In this document: positions 12,200 through 22,324 of the stretch, in pieces | Numbering within the stretch: position 1 is the first letter of the stretch | Layout: each line of letters begins with the position of its first letter | Assembly: GCA_039881145.1 (NCBI GenBank) | Contig: JAYKKI010000052.1 | Location: 12,837,001-12,901,000, forward strand | DNA: 64,000 nucleotides | From: Druceiella hillmani | Taxonomy: Eukaryota; Arthropoda; Insecta; Lepidoptera; Hepialidae | Reading direction: 5' to 3' | Translations under genes and position numbers: made by a program | The notes under the pieces: model-generated | What the model was told of the DNA's origin: nothing | What the model saw: only the letters and a program-made list of their open reading frames with translations | The model's database searches: none

Positions 12200-12770
12200 A
12201 TCTAACAAAAAGTGCAATGAGTCAGAAGTAGAGAGAAGAGTAAAAACGCATGAAATAAGTATTGGAGCTTTAAAGAAGTATTTAAAAGTCCATAAAGCCC
12301 ATAAAGCTAAAAAAGAAAGTTATGGACTCGTGTCTCATTCCATCTTTAACTCATGTGTGCCGAACATGGAAGTTTACAAACAAAATAAACAATGAAATAA
12401 CTATATATCAAAGGGGAATGAAGAAAAACTTGAAGATACAAAAAATTAGACACGAAAACAAAAGTTGTAAAACAAAAAAAATTGATGCTCTTATGTATGC
12501 ATAAAAATAAAAGTGGAAATGGGCTGGATATATAGTAAGACTTAAAGACCCTATGCGGACCGAAATAGTTAAAACATGGCAAAGGTCCACTGGGCAAATG
12601 TCAAAGAGGCAGATCTTATGCACGCTGGGAAGATATCAGGAAAATAGCTGGACTACAATGGAGACATATAGCTTAAGAATGTGAGAAATGGCAATCTTTG
12701 GAAGATGCCTTCAACCGAGAAGGGTTCCTGTTCCGTGAAAATGGAAATTTTAGATGAGGCAAGTTATTGA
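12200..12770 (+). pseudogene. Decayed LINE: C-terminal end of a reverse-transcriptase polyprotein
   Basis: Reading in shifting plus-strand frames gives the order typical of the region after the reverse-transcriptase domain in insect non-LTR elements. A 'RTWKFTNKINNEITIYQRGM' segment (about 12360-12420) corresponds to the usual 'TW.LT...........Q.AMER'. Next come 'KWKWAGYIVRLKD' (about 12510-12550) and 'ARWEDIRKIAGLQW' (about 12618-12660), and then, after an in-frame TAA, 'KWQSLEDAF' (about 12690-12716). At least two frameshifts and one stop break it. The catalytic domain itself is missing on the left, where the (TA)n tract begins. The exact clade cannot be assigned by eye. Confidence 0.8.
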
Positions 12771-12879
12771 AATTGTTTTTTTTTTAATTTTTTGGTGGGA
12801 CACCAATTGAAAAAGCAAGATAAAAGGATTCCAAAATCACATTTTTTTTTAATTTTACATAAAATTATTTTAAAAATAT

Positions 12880-12985
12880 TGACGTAAGTATCAGACTGCG
12901 ACAGATAGACAGATACGTAACATTGAAAGTCACGTTATACAGGTTCCATTTTTCCTTTTGATGTACGGAACCCTAAAACTATTGA
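12880..12985 (+). mobile_element. Retroelement 3' tail with 'tacggaaccctaaaa' ending
   Basis: 'gacagatagacagatacg' is followed by 'ggttccattttt' and 'gtacggaaccctaaaac'. This is the order of a very widespread lepidopteran repeat tail (gacagacagac..., gggttccgttttt, gtacggaaccctaaaa). It lies just downstream of the LINE relic, so it could be that element's 3' end or an independent copy. Confidence 0.6.
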
Positions 12986-13136
12986 TAATGTCAGTTACAA
13001 TTTAAAGATTTTTATATTAATTCATATTAAAATTTAAAAAAATTAAAAAGTGATTTCCGCTCTAACGAGGCCGATAGGAAAGTAGCGTGCTATTAAGTTA
13101 CAATTAAATATAATAACTTCAAAATGCGTATGCACG

Positions 13137-13137
<1 letters not shown>

Positions 13138-13199
<62 letters not shown>

Positions 13200-13200
13200 C
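13138..13200. repeat. (TA)n microsatellite
   Basis: About 60 bp of TA with two single-base interruptions. The overlapping minus-strand frame rich in Tyr and Ile is an artefact of it. Confidence 0.97.
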
Positions 13201-13835
13201 ATAAACTTTTCGTGACTTTAGTTACGGCATGCAATTTTTACTATTTATCGACATAAAATTTAAAAATAAAGCAAAAATCGATTTCCATCGCTAACAAATC
13301 GGATAAAACCGCTGAGTCGTACTTCAGTTATAATTCACATTAATAATTCCACAATGCGACTTGAAGTGTGCCAATGAGGGTCTGGAGAGCGTTTTTACAT
13401 TCATTTTCAATAAGCGATTATAATTTGCAAAGAAACTTCCCACGAGAGCTTTGGAAGCACGCTCCATACAGAGCTTGCGGTGAACTTTGATTAAGCTGAA
13501 TGCGTACCCCTCTTCATTTCCTGCTGCACTTAGTAGAAATGATTATTATGTTAAGAGTTTGAGTTTCGATTCCCATTTGAGGGTTTTTTTTATTTTCTAT
13601 GTAAATTGTAAATCTAATATAATTAATAAAATATGTGCGATATAATTTCCTGTTAGCTTACGACCAACTGTTTCTAGAACAGGTAGTGTTTTTGTTCTCT
13701 CCTAATTTTCCTATAAGCAGTGGCAAGAAAATTTTTGAGGCACGAGTTGTAATATGTCAAAAGATATTTAATTTTCTGTGTACTTTCGTTTTAAGATGAA
13801 TTTTGGAAGTATGTATATGTATATATACACATATA

Positions 13836-13838
13836 TAA

Positions 13839-13891
<53 letters not shown>
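13836..13891. repeat. (TA)n microsatellite interrupted by a MITE
   Basis: A TA run ends exactly where the MITE at 13892 begins. The left flank is an impure TA/CA-type stretch (13808-13840). Confidence 0.95.
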
Positions 13892-13892
<1 letters not shown>

Positions 13893-14109
13893 TGGGTTAT
13901 ATTTTGATGAATGACCAAATTTCAAGGAGCATTTAAGGACTAAATTATTTAATGAAAAAAATAATTTAAAAAACCATAATTTTTTTAATAAAACCCAAGA
14001 ATATTAGGAAAAGTTAAAGAAAATTACGCTTTTTTCTTTTATTACATGATTTAGTTACTGTTTCTTAATCGCTCCTTGAAATTTACTAATTCATCAAAAT
14101 TTAATCCAG
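13892..14109. mobile_element. 218-bp MITE with long terminal inverted repeats and TA target site
   Basis: The left end, 'ctgggttatattttgatgaa' then 'caaatttcaaggagc', is matched by the reverse complement of the right end ('gctccttgaaatttactaat', 'tcatcaaaatttaatccag'). The inverted repeats are about 70 bp and pair with scattered mismatches. The element is bounded by TA on both sides (13890-13891 and 14110-14111), as expected for a Tc1/mariner-type non-autonomous element. Its left boundary is in the TA microsatellite. The interior is AT-rich and noncoding. Confidence 0.88.
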
Positions 14110-14254
14110 TATAACCCTATCTCTTTCAAATTCGTCCAAAAATTAGTTTATTACATTTCAAAGGCATGACGCAATGCCAGTAACGATATTTAAGTATTCC
14201 AACGTCAATATAGCCAAACGAGGTAAAAATACCGAATTATTTCGAGTGCAGAAT

Positions 14255-14500
14255 CGAACAAAACGTAGGTACCTACACTCGCCGCAAGCTAATAAAAGAA
14301 AAGCACACATTTCGCGGAGTGCACCTTGCATGAGCGCGACTGCATCAAGCGGGCTGCACGTCGGCGGCATTCAGTCACAATGTGCGCATTGAAAGCGGCT
14401 CCCACAAAGACGGGTCGGCCTTTGATTGTTAGCGATACCCGCGCCGCGCCGGCACACGCGTGACGTTATATAATAAGCAAGATCATTGTGATGGGAGACG
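14255..14500 (+). promoter_or_regulatory. CpG island with TATA-like box (candidate promoter)
   Basis: This is the most CpG-dense stretch of the left half, including 'acccgcgccgcgccggcaca' at about 14440-14458, then 'cgcgtgacg' and a 'tatataataa' box at 14467. Within about 30 bp downstream is 'gggagacgtgag', where initiation would be expected. The palindrome 'taggtaccta', frequent in lepidopteran genomes, lies at the left edge. Open frames of 70-72 codons on both strands reflect the GC content. No exon or long frame follows within several kb, so this may be a promoter for a spliced or noncoding transcript, or a relic. Confidence 0.4.
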
Positions 14501-15165
14501 TGAGCTTTAATAATTTAAGTTACTTAATATAATATCTATCATCAGGGAAGTTATTTGGCCATATCCTCAATGTAACGAAAATACAATGAACTAAATATAA
14601 GATTTCGGCGATGTTTTATATTTTTTTTATCTAGAAATTTATTGCGAATCAATCAAATTGACAGAAATGAATTTCATTCGTTTTTTGTTATCAATTAACT
14701 GTTGAGTGCGGAAAGACCAGGCAAGGGGATTTACGATTGAAGATGAATACTCAAAATGAGTCCACGATCCGAAAAAGGAAGAATATGCATAATTTGTATG
14801 TTTTGAAAAGATACATTAAAAATACTATTTTTTCAACCACTCCTCATTATTAATGGAAGATGGGGTTAAATTCTATATTTAATAAAATGAGCAGAACTAA
14901 CAAATGACTTTCCAGGGTCCGTTATAACATATTGAAATTGGCCGTCATATTGTTTTTGTTCACGTCATACGTAGTATTAGAAGAAATAAAATAATTTAAT
15001 TGTATTCAATAACACGATACCGATTCGTATATGGTTATAATAAAACGAAATGACTTGAAAATGCGTCATACGTTTATTGTTTATCAGAAAGACGGAAAAG
15101 GACTATAAGCTGCATATACTTTGTTTTTATTATCACGAACGTTTCAATCTTTTTAAGTGTTCTGG
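14501..15165. other. AT-rich DNA, nothing recognised
   Basis: This is the region downstream of the CpG island. No recognisable coding exon, splice-site-flanked frame or repeat family is seen. Confidence 0.45.
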
Positions 15166-15167
15166 GA

Positions 15168-15250
15168 TAGCTTTTATTGTAGTAAGAAATAGCTTTTATT
15201 GTAGTAAGAAATATATTTTATTGTAGTAAGAAATAGCTTTTATTGTAGTA
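15168..15250. repeat. 22-bp minisatellite, four units
   Basis: 'tagcttttattgtagtaaga' plus 'aa' begins at 15168, 15190, 15212 (with 'tatatttta' variant) and 15234. Units are almost identical. Confidence 0.95.
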
Positions 15251-15330
15251 GAGAAAATAAATAATTATTTTAGTAAAAGTATCGTAATTTTAAAGCTTAA
15301 GTATATTAACTACCAGAATTGAGCGTTTTT

Positions 15331-16231
15331 ATTACGTCGTCTGTTGATAAGTGTAATTTATGCTTTACGTGCGAATATACAAAGGTTGATTATGATAAGT
15401 ACAATGACCGTATATGAGATGAAAAACGAACGAAATATGTATAAATCGTAAAAATTATTGCTAAGTGATATTGACAGCGTAAAAATAAAAAACAAGTAAC
15501 ACGATGACAAAATTGAACACTTGGCAATTTCAACGTTTCCCTAAATGATATTAGTTTTTGTTCATCTATAAAATTATTAACGGAATCTTTATGAAATTTA
15601 ATTCAAATAATTTTAATATTTGAAATTCATTGTGTCGTCTCCTGATAAGTGTAATTTATGCTTTACTTGCGAATGTATAAAGGATGATTATGATAAGTAC
15701 AATGACCGTATATGAGATGAAAAACGAACGAAATGTATATGAATCGTAAAAATATCGTTCAATGATATCTAAAGGCGTAAAAATAAAAAGGAAAAAATAC
15801 GACGATAAAATTGATCACTTGACAGTTCAAACATTACCTTAAATGATATTAGTTTTTGTTAATCTATGAAAGTTATTAACGGAATCTTTATTACATGTAA
15901 TTAAAATAATTTTAATATTTCAAGTTCATTATGTCGTCTCTCGATAAGTGTCATTTATGCTTTACGTACGAATGTATAAAGGATGATTATGATAAGTACA
16001 ATGACCGTATATGAGACGAAACACGAACGAAACGTGTATTGAACCGCAGAAAATATTTCTCTATGATTCTGACGGCGTAAAAATATAAAAGAAGAAATAC
16101 GATGATAAACTTGATCACTTGACAATTTAAACGTTGCGCTAAATTATATTAGGTTTTATTAAATCTGTAAAAATTTATTAACGGAATCTTCATTATATAT
16201 AATTCAAATAATTTCAATATTTCAAATGACA
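15331..16231. repeat. 298-bp tandem array, three units
   Basis: 'gataagtgtaatttatgctt' and its variant start at 15346, 15644 and 15943, giving spacings of 298 and 299. Each unit continues with 'gattatgataagtacaatga', 'ccgtatatgag', 'ttgatcactt/ttgaacactt' and 'aacggaatctt'. The units are diverged by scattered substitutions and small indels. No open frame is conserved between units. Confidence 0.95.
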
Positions 16232-16535
16232 TATGTTTGAATTATGGAAAATGTTGCTCAGTGATTATATGATTACTTTTTTTTTTATAAAAAGACTTGT
16301 TCATCGTCCATCGAATAGACAAGTAGCAGCATGTGAACCGGCTTATATTACAATTCCTCATTTTTCAACGATATTGAACTCCTCAGTCACCTGATCACCA
16401 GAGTGCGATTTGTCATCGTTATAGGTTGTAGTACAGTAGACTTTTAAAAAAAATCTACTCACGTCATAAAATAACTACATATTGTATTATTTTTGGAATT
16501 GGGTATAAATTATTAATAAGTACATGAATTAATAC

Positions 16536-16862
16536 ATTCACAATTAAATGAAACTACGTGATGTAGTATTATTTCTATTTTCTTTAATTTCTTTACCACG
16601 GCCTAGGTTTCATTGTATTACAATATCTTCAGGTGGGCTGTTAGCAAAGATATATTTTACTTTTAAAATTGCGATACTTCTACTAAAATAATTATTTATT
16701 TTCTCTACTCACTTTGCTAATATCCCACCTGAAGATGTTGTAATACAACGAAACCTATGTCGCGGTAAAGAAATTAAAGAAAGTAGAAATAATACTACAT
16801 CTCGTAGTTTCATTTAATTGTGGATAATGCATTTCTACAAAATTAACGCCAAATATATTCAA
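16536..16862. mobile_element. Full-length palindromic MITE-A, about 330 bp
   Basis: The left arm (about 16536-16640) reads 'attcacaattaaatgaaac', 'tacgtgatgtagtattattt', 'ctttaccacggcctaggttt' and 'tattacaatatcttcaggtg'. The right arm (about 16725-16840) is its near-perfect reverse complement, ending with 'aaattaacgccaaatatatt'. The central loop is AT-rich and noncoding. The left end lacks the outer 'tatttggcgttaa' part present on the right and in other copies. No transposase is encoded. This is the reference copy for the fragments listed elsewhere. Confidence 0.92.
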
Positions 16863-17034
16863 TAATTAATACATATTTAGGAATATATTTTGTATAAAAC
16901 AATATAAAGGAAGAATACACAAAATAATTTGATTACTTGATTATCCGTAAGTTTGAGTACACTATATTTGTTTATTTAACAAAAGTTAACAGTGTCTCAA
17001 ACCTACCTTCTATATAGAGAGTGTCTCAAATATT

Positions 17035-17500
17035 ATTTCTGTTGTTAGGACAAATATTGATTATCATTTTTTTATAATTGATTGTATTCTACTATATTGA
17101 TACAATCATCGACAAGTTTTACGAATACCTAAGAAAACCATTCTTCGCCTTTAGACAAAAAGAAATCTCTTAAAGCATTTTCAACTTCTAATGTAGATAA
17201 TAATTTGTGACGGAAAAATTCCCATCATTTAATAGATATTCATTAGATGGAATAATCTAGATTAAATAAATTCAGGCTAAATGCTGGATGACGCAAAATG
17301 TTATCTGTAATATTACCTGGACCACTTTTCCAGCACGTGGTTTGATATTGTTTCGATGTCCGAAAGTGGTAGATCTCCAAGTGTCAAACTCTCACAATTG
17401 ATCAGTTTCACGAATTTTTTTATCAGCTGCCTTTGCTTTCATTTTTTATCCATAATGTATCTAAAGAAGATGAATTTCGTATAAAATTGGTGTGGTAGTT
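17035..17500 (-). pseudogene. Mariner-type transposase relic
   Basis: Reading the minus strand, the sequence gives 'NILRHPAFSLNLFNLDY' (about 17300 down to 17252), corresponding to the mariner motif '.LPHPPYSPDLAPSDY'. It retains the third catalytic Asp (codon at 17255-17257) and the following Tyr. Further on are 'WEFFRHKLL', 'EVENALRDFFLSKGEEWF' and 'KLVDDCINIVEYN', matching the usual C-terminal order ending near the terminal 'W...V...G.Y'. Stops (for example after LDYSI and after EEWFS) break the frame. The 5' part is shortened: only about 200 bp precedes the third Asp, with a possible remnant of the N-terminal 'YEFKLG' region near 17480, so the first two catalytic Asp appear lost. Terminal inverted repeats were not found. 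Confidence 0.8.
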
Positions 17501-18405
17501 TCTTCCTTAGGATAGGATCATTAAAATCATAATTTTTCTTTTTCGGCCTTGCTGTATTCCAGTAAGTGTTAATAAGTTGTGTTTGATTTAGTTCGGTACA
17601 AAATATATAAAAAAAAGAAATATTTCTTTCATTGTTAAAATTAATACAGAAATTTTATGTTCTTACTCTATTCTTTCATTCATCAACTACTCTTGGCTTT
17701 TTTTGTATAAATTTCTCAGGTTTATTTTTGAGAATTCTTTATACTTTACCACTTAATTATCATCTGTGTAATCTCTAATGCTTCTTTTAGGAGTAACGTA
17801 AGGAGTAAGTTATACTGTAGTAAAAAGGACAAGAAGATGAATCGAAAGAAATGCATATCATAAATATAAGAACACCCATATTCTCAAGTTGAAGGAACTC
17901 TATAAAAATAATGTGATTGGTATAACTTGAAGAGGTATTTCTAGAAGAACTTTACTTTTTTCTTCTGCGGCTGGTAAAATAATTAATTCAGTTAACTTAA
18001 AGAGTGAAAATATTATCATTATTTAAAATTAATCGTCTTTATTTCATCGATTCACAGTTTTTCATTGAATCTTCTAAAGAAATTGATAGTCGTGGTGAAT
18101 TATACTGAAAAATGTTGAGTTAAGTCTTAATATTCTGTTCATTATATTAGTGTTAATTCTTTTGCATGTGAGTGCTTGCTTTTATTATTACGTGCACTAG
18201 GTAGAGATGGTATATTATAAGATATCACATATCAGATATATCAAAATTATTTCACCACACCATAATTTTAAATCCAATATTTTGAATAAATTGATAGTAA
18301 CGGAATACTATACTCAAACAATTCCGGTTGTCTTTTATTGCCATACCGATTACTTTGGCCCCAATTCGATCGTTAATTGGCGCAAAGTACCTCGTACATT
18401 GACGA
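17501..18405. other. AT-rich DNA, nothing recognised
   Basis: About 900 bp with no recognisable element. It may include flanks of the mariner relic. Confidence 0.45.
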
Positions 18406-18421
18406 CAATTTGTTCCCACAT

Positions 18422-18475
18422 TGGCGCCAATTCGTTTGCCTAGTGGCGTCAATTCGTTTGCCTAGTGGCGCCCAT
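18422..18475. repeat. 22-bp minisatellite, 2.4 units
   Basis: 'tggcgccaattcgtttgcct' plus 'ag' at 18422-18443, then the 'tggcgtc' variant at 18444-18465 and a partial third unit. Diverged relatives of the motif ('ttggccccaattcg', 'attggcgcaaag') precede it from about 18355. Open frames here on both strands reflect the repeat. Confidence 0.9.
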
Positions 18476-18479
18476 CCAT

Positions 18480-19240
18480 TCTTTCGACAGCACTTTCTTT
18501 TATTATTACATATAACGGACAGAGATGACGCAATCCTGGTAGTGTTTGGCGTTTCTTGAACGTTATCGAAACGAACGGGACTACACCGTCATTCTGAGAT
18601 AAATTTATTCATCTAAGGTGTCAAACCTTTGCGACAGCTGAGACCAAAGTGCACTGGCGCTTTACATTGTTAATAAATTTTCAAATTTTAAGTTTATGTA
18701 TAAAATCACTTTAAGTTTTTTGATTTAACGATTCGTAAGTACAATTTTTTAAATTCATTTAACATTTGCTTGAAATATTTAAAAACTATTTTATTAAAAT
18801 GTGAACGTGACATTTTTTTTTTAAACTTTGTTTTTCAAAACACTTCTGAATTGTTAAAAGCATCTTCAAACAAATATTTAGCGGGCAAAATACGATCTCA
18901 TTCGGTGAAATTAATAGCGTTACCCTCATTGTGTTGTTGCGGTAATTCTTAATAATCAACTTGAGAATCGTATAAAAAAAACAATATCGCGAGACATGTA
19001 GATGATTAAAGATCAATGAAAGAATTAGAATTTATAGGAAATTACTTCTTTAAAACAAAAATAGGTAAGAAATAATATAAATATATAAAATTTCTGTTCT
19101 ATTTTTGAGAACAAAAGAACTAACTTTTTCTTTGTCAGTTTATCATTCGTATCAAGTTAAATTAGTCGCTATTAACTAATTTTTACCTGACCGTAGCAAG
19201 GCCAACAAGATTATGATTTTAGCAGTTTACACACATTATT

Positions 19241-19279
<39 letters not shown>

Positions 19280-19740
19280 AATATAGTGCAGACATCCCAT
19301 CCTGTGAACCACTAGCCCGGTATACGAATAAATGGATATGATTCATTTTTACATTAATCTTAAGTTAAAAATGCCATAGATATTTTAAAATGCAATGCGA
19401 CACCCACGATATAAAATTATTATCAAGTTAAAGGTCTGAATATGAAAATTACATAAACATCTATTATATTTCATTAAAAGTGGAAAAAAAATAAAAAATG
19501 AAATTCATTATCATCGTAATGGACGGAGTAACATAGACTATAAAAGTCAATATGCCGACCATGGGACGTTTCGTACTAACAGATAACTTTCTTTTTTGTT
19601 GAAACTATTTATAATAGGCATCAAAGGAATTTGTTTTAAAAGACCATTACAAAAATATATCTACTAGTACATATCATGAAAATGCTATTGATTTTATATT
19701 ATTTAATGTATATTACAGATGTTAGGTTTATGGAATATTT
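18480..19740. other. AT-rich DNA with one short (TA)n at 19245-19276
   Basis: Apart from a 32-bp TA microsatellite, no repeat family or coding signature is recognised. Frames of 60-76 codons near 18770-19016 overlap on opposite strands and are not supported. Confidence 0.5.
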
Positions 19741-19744
19741 TCGG

Positions 19745-19980
19745 GTTTTCCCGTCCATATTTTCCTGTGCAGGGTTTTCATTTAACAACTCTTAAAATAA
19801 TCTATTGACCATTTCAAATTACACGTTATGGCACCCGTGGGTCTTTTACAAAGAAGTTCGAATACAAATGTCTTTGTAAAAGACTCACAGATGGCATAAC
19901 GTGTAATTTTAAAGGGTCAATCGATTATTCTAAGAGTTGTTAAAGGAAAATCCTGCACAGGAAAATATGGACGGGAAAAC
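19745..19980. mobile_element. Foldback/MITE element with about 110-bp arms
   Basis: The left arm 19745-19853 ('gttttcccgtccatattttc', 'ctgtgcagg', 'ttaacaactctta', 'attacacgttatg', 'gtcttttacaaag') is the near-perfect reverse complement of 19872-19980. The loop is only about 18 bp. With so few mismatches between arms it is either young or recently converted. It encodes nothing; the 76-codon frame starting at 19937 is inside the right arm and its flank. Confidence 0.9.
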
Positions 19981-20469
19981 GCGAACAAATAAAGTAGCAT
20001 ATGTCAAATCTCTATATGTCTATATTCACATTTGTGCAATACTGCTACTAAGGAGTAGCCAAGAAAAAGCCATAAAAGGAAGAAATTTGTTGGAAATTAG
20101 ATATCTGTTTAAATTTACACGAAAAAAATTAGGTTATTTTAAATTAAAAACTTACACTTTTCTTTAAATACTTTTGCAGATTTTATTGCCGTATAAAATT
20201 ATCTTAAATGCCCTGAAGTATCTTTAACACAAATGTGACAATATTATATTTTGGCATATCCTTTATATCGTTCTTCGGTTTATGTTTCTTTTGTATATTT
20301 CTTTCATACTCTACAATTTCATAATAATAGTTTTCTTTCAATAACACAGACCATTTTTTTCCAACTCTTATAAAATAAATACGCAATATTTTCCTCCCGA
20401 CACTGAAAAAAAAACATGGGCATTAATGTATTTCCTGGGATATCGGTGATGTCAACCTGATTATATTAT

Positions 20470-20513
20470 CTTTACTATTTAACATAGTTTTGTAACTATG
20501 TTAAATAGTAAAG
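20470..20513. repeat. Perfect 20-bp hairpin
   Basis: 'ctttactatttaacatagtt' is followed after four bases by its exact reverse complement. It abuts the SINE fragment at 20513, replacing the expected 5' half of that SINE. It may mark a rearrangement junction or a templated inverted duplication. Confidence 0.95.
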
Positions 20514-20700
20514 TGGAGTCGCGGGTTCGATTCCCGGCCGCTGGTCATCAAGAACATAAGTCATTAGAGGACCTCATGACTTGGAGTCAAGCTGGGCTGG
20601 ACTGGTGGGGGGGTTACATATTGAAATATGAGCAGCGCCTACGTGGTTCCATTTTTCATTTCTTAGTTAATTTAATTAATATAACTCCTGATGATATTTA
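20513..20700 (+). mobile_element. 5'-truncated tRNA-derived SINE
   Basis: 'gcgggttcgattcccggccg' (about 20520-20539) carries a canonical RNA polymerase III B box (ggttcgattcc). It is followed by a SINE-like body (agaggacctcatgacttgga). The A-box half is absent, so this is not a tRNA gene and is unlikely to be transcribed from its own promoter. The 3' boundary is approximate. Confidence 0.7.
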
Positions 20701-20964
20701 TAGAAGTGAATTCTTGACTTCAAAATAAAGTTGATTCCAAACTTTTGCAGCTGGTACGAAGATTAAAAAAAAAAAGTTTGGTTAAAGGTTATCATTGGAG
20801 TTCACATAATATCAGCATGTCTTACAAAAGGATCAATCGATTATATTTTTTATAATATTTAATTGAGTTTTCTCCCATAAATTCTGAGAATATTATGTAA
20901 AACCGATAGCGACATTGCCAAGTTTTTGTAGGGAGTTAGCCTTTTACTATTTATTCAATACTAG

Positions 20965-21228
20965 ATTTTTGGAGCTTTAGGAAAATTTATTTATGAAACT
21001 ATAATTTTGTATAGAGTTTCTTATCATTGTTATTACAAGCAAAAGCAGTTCGATACAATACCGGATGACATGTTATTTGTAACACAATTCGGCGACTTTT
21101 TCTCAAGTGTTATGAACATATCATATGACTTTTTGAAGGACCTGCCTGTTAACGTAACAAGAAATATTTACTGCCCACTCACTCAGCACATCCTGGTTAA
21201 AATGGATATAAAGGACTCCTTTCATTAA
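20965..21228 (+). CDS. Unrecognised open frame of about 87 codons (possible exon or relic)
   Basis: The frame is open from 20965 to the stop ending at 21228, with no ATG near its start. It includes 'YRVSYHCYYKQKQFDTIPDD' and 'PVNVTRNIYCPLTQHILVKM'. Its composition is less AT-biased and more protein-like than other frames in the window. Part of the underlying DNA ('acaata.c..atgacatgtta', 'cgactt.ttctc') recurs near 37505-37590 with the frame broken, so it belongs to a dispersed repeat. I do not recognise a family. It may be a mobile-element remnant or chance. Confidence 0.25.
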   Translation: MFGALGKFIYETIILYRVSYHCYYKQKQFDTIPDDMLFVTQFGDFFSSVMNISYDFLKDLPVNVTRNIYCPLTQHILVKMDIKDSFH

Positions 21229-21960
21229 ATTCAAGGAAGTCCCAGTCCCACTCCTACGTAGATCAAAGCGTTCCTTTCATAAAACTGAAGTGTTCTGAAT
21301 TCCAACTCCACATATCGTAAGATATAAAATCCGTCTTTAACAAGCTTAGATCATTATTATACAATACTTTGTTAAGACAACAACTTTTGTATTCAGCCTT
21401 TTTTAATAAATTTATATATACAAGTTAAACATTTTTATTTATATTTTATTTAAAATACATTCCAAACATAATTTACGCAAGATCAACAAGTGTGCGTGGG
21501 CTTGTGTATTTGACATATATTAATTTTGTCAATGTTTTTTGCTTATAAATGCTTCCTAAGATCTTTTAAAATAATATTCAGTGTGTCAATAATCATTAAA
21601 CAAATGCAATTAGTTTTTGCTCTCTGCAATTTTTAGATCATGTCGTCTTATTGTGTAACTTATTTAGACTCTTTCTCATCAATTGTACTAAGTGCAGGTA
21701 TTGCCATGTTGATGAGCCATATTTTTTTTATGTTGGCAATATAAGTCATGTTAGCTTCTAGTTCTAGTTGTTGTTAATTAAATTTTTACAAGTTTTCGTT
21801 AACACACATTCGATAGCCTTAAAATTAACTAACTGTATAACTGCATTTAAAAATCAGTAATTGCACGAGGTTGGTTACAGATTTGAAATAAACTCCTAGA
21901 ATAACCCTTTGGATAAACATGATGCTGACTGCTACAAAGCATCATCGTCTTTTTTAATAC
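21040..21960 (+). repeat. Dispersed repeat shared with 37.5-38.0 kb
   Basis: Landmarks shared in the same order and orientation with 37490-37900 are 'atgacatgtta', 'ttcagtgt..caataatca', 'gcaggtattgcc.t.ttgat', 'tctagttc.....tgtt.tta' and 'aact.actg'. The copies are well diverged. The second copy lies inside the stretch found only in macro-unit 1. Function is unknown. Confidence 0.6.
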
Positions 21961-22249
21961 TTCTTTGTAATTATAAATTGTATAAATATATATAATAAAA
22001 ACTGGAAGTTAGATAAATTACATATATCGAAACAGTTGCGGAAATAGTCCTTCGCTGGAAAAAGGAAAACTTATAGCAGGCATATCTCATTCCATTCCCA
22101 ATAATACTCATTCCATTGTATTTTCATTCAGTTTTCTTTATCTCAGATATACTTGTAAATTAATTTTAAATTTTACACTGACATATGCATATATGCGTGG
22201 CTACTAATACAATTCATTACACTTTTATTCAGTTTGCATATGTCGTATA

Positions 22250-22262
22250 TGTATATATATAC

Positions 22263-22324
<62 letters not shown>
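22250..22324. repeat. (TA)n microsatellite
   Basis: About 75 bp of TA with 'gta/aca' interruptions near both ends. Confidence 0.95.

Noticed and set aside
13500..13590. Possible SINE or tRNA-like B box 'gagtttcgattcccatt'
   Set aside because: An isolated box-like match without an A box or SINE body; too weak to call.
14158..14392. Overlapping 70- and 72-codon frames on opposite strands at the CpG island
   Set aside because: They arise from low stop-codon density in GC-rich sequence; neither shows a recognisable domain, and each is isolated.
15331..16231. CRISPR-like array
   Set aside because: Units are 298 bp long, continuous and diverged, without short repeats and unique spacers; the DNA is eukaryotic in character.
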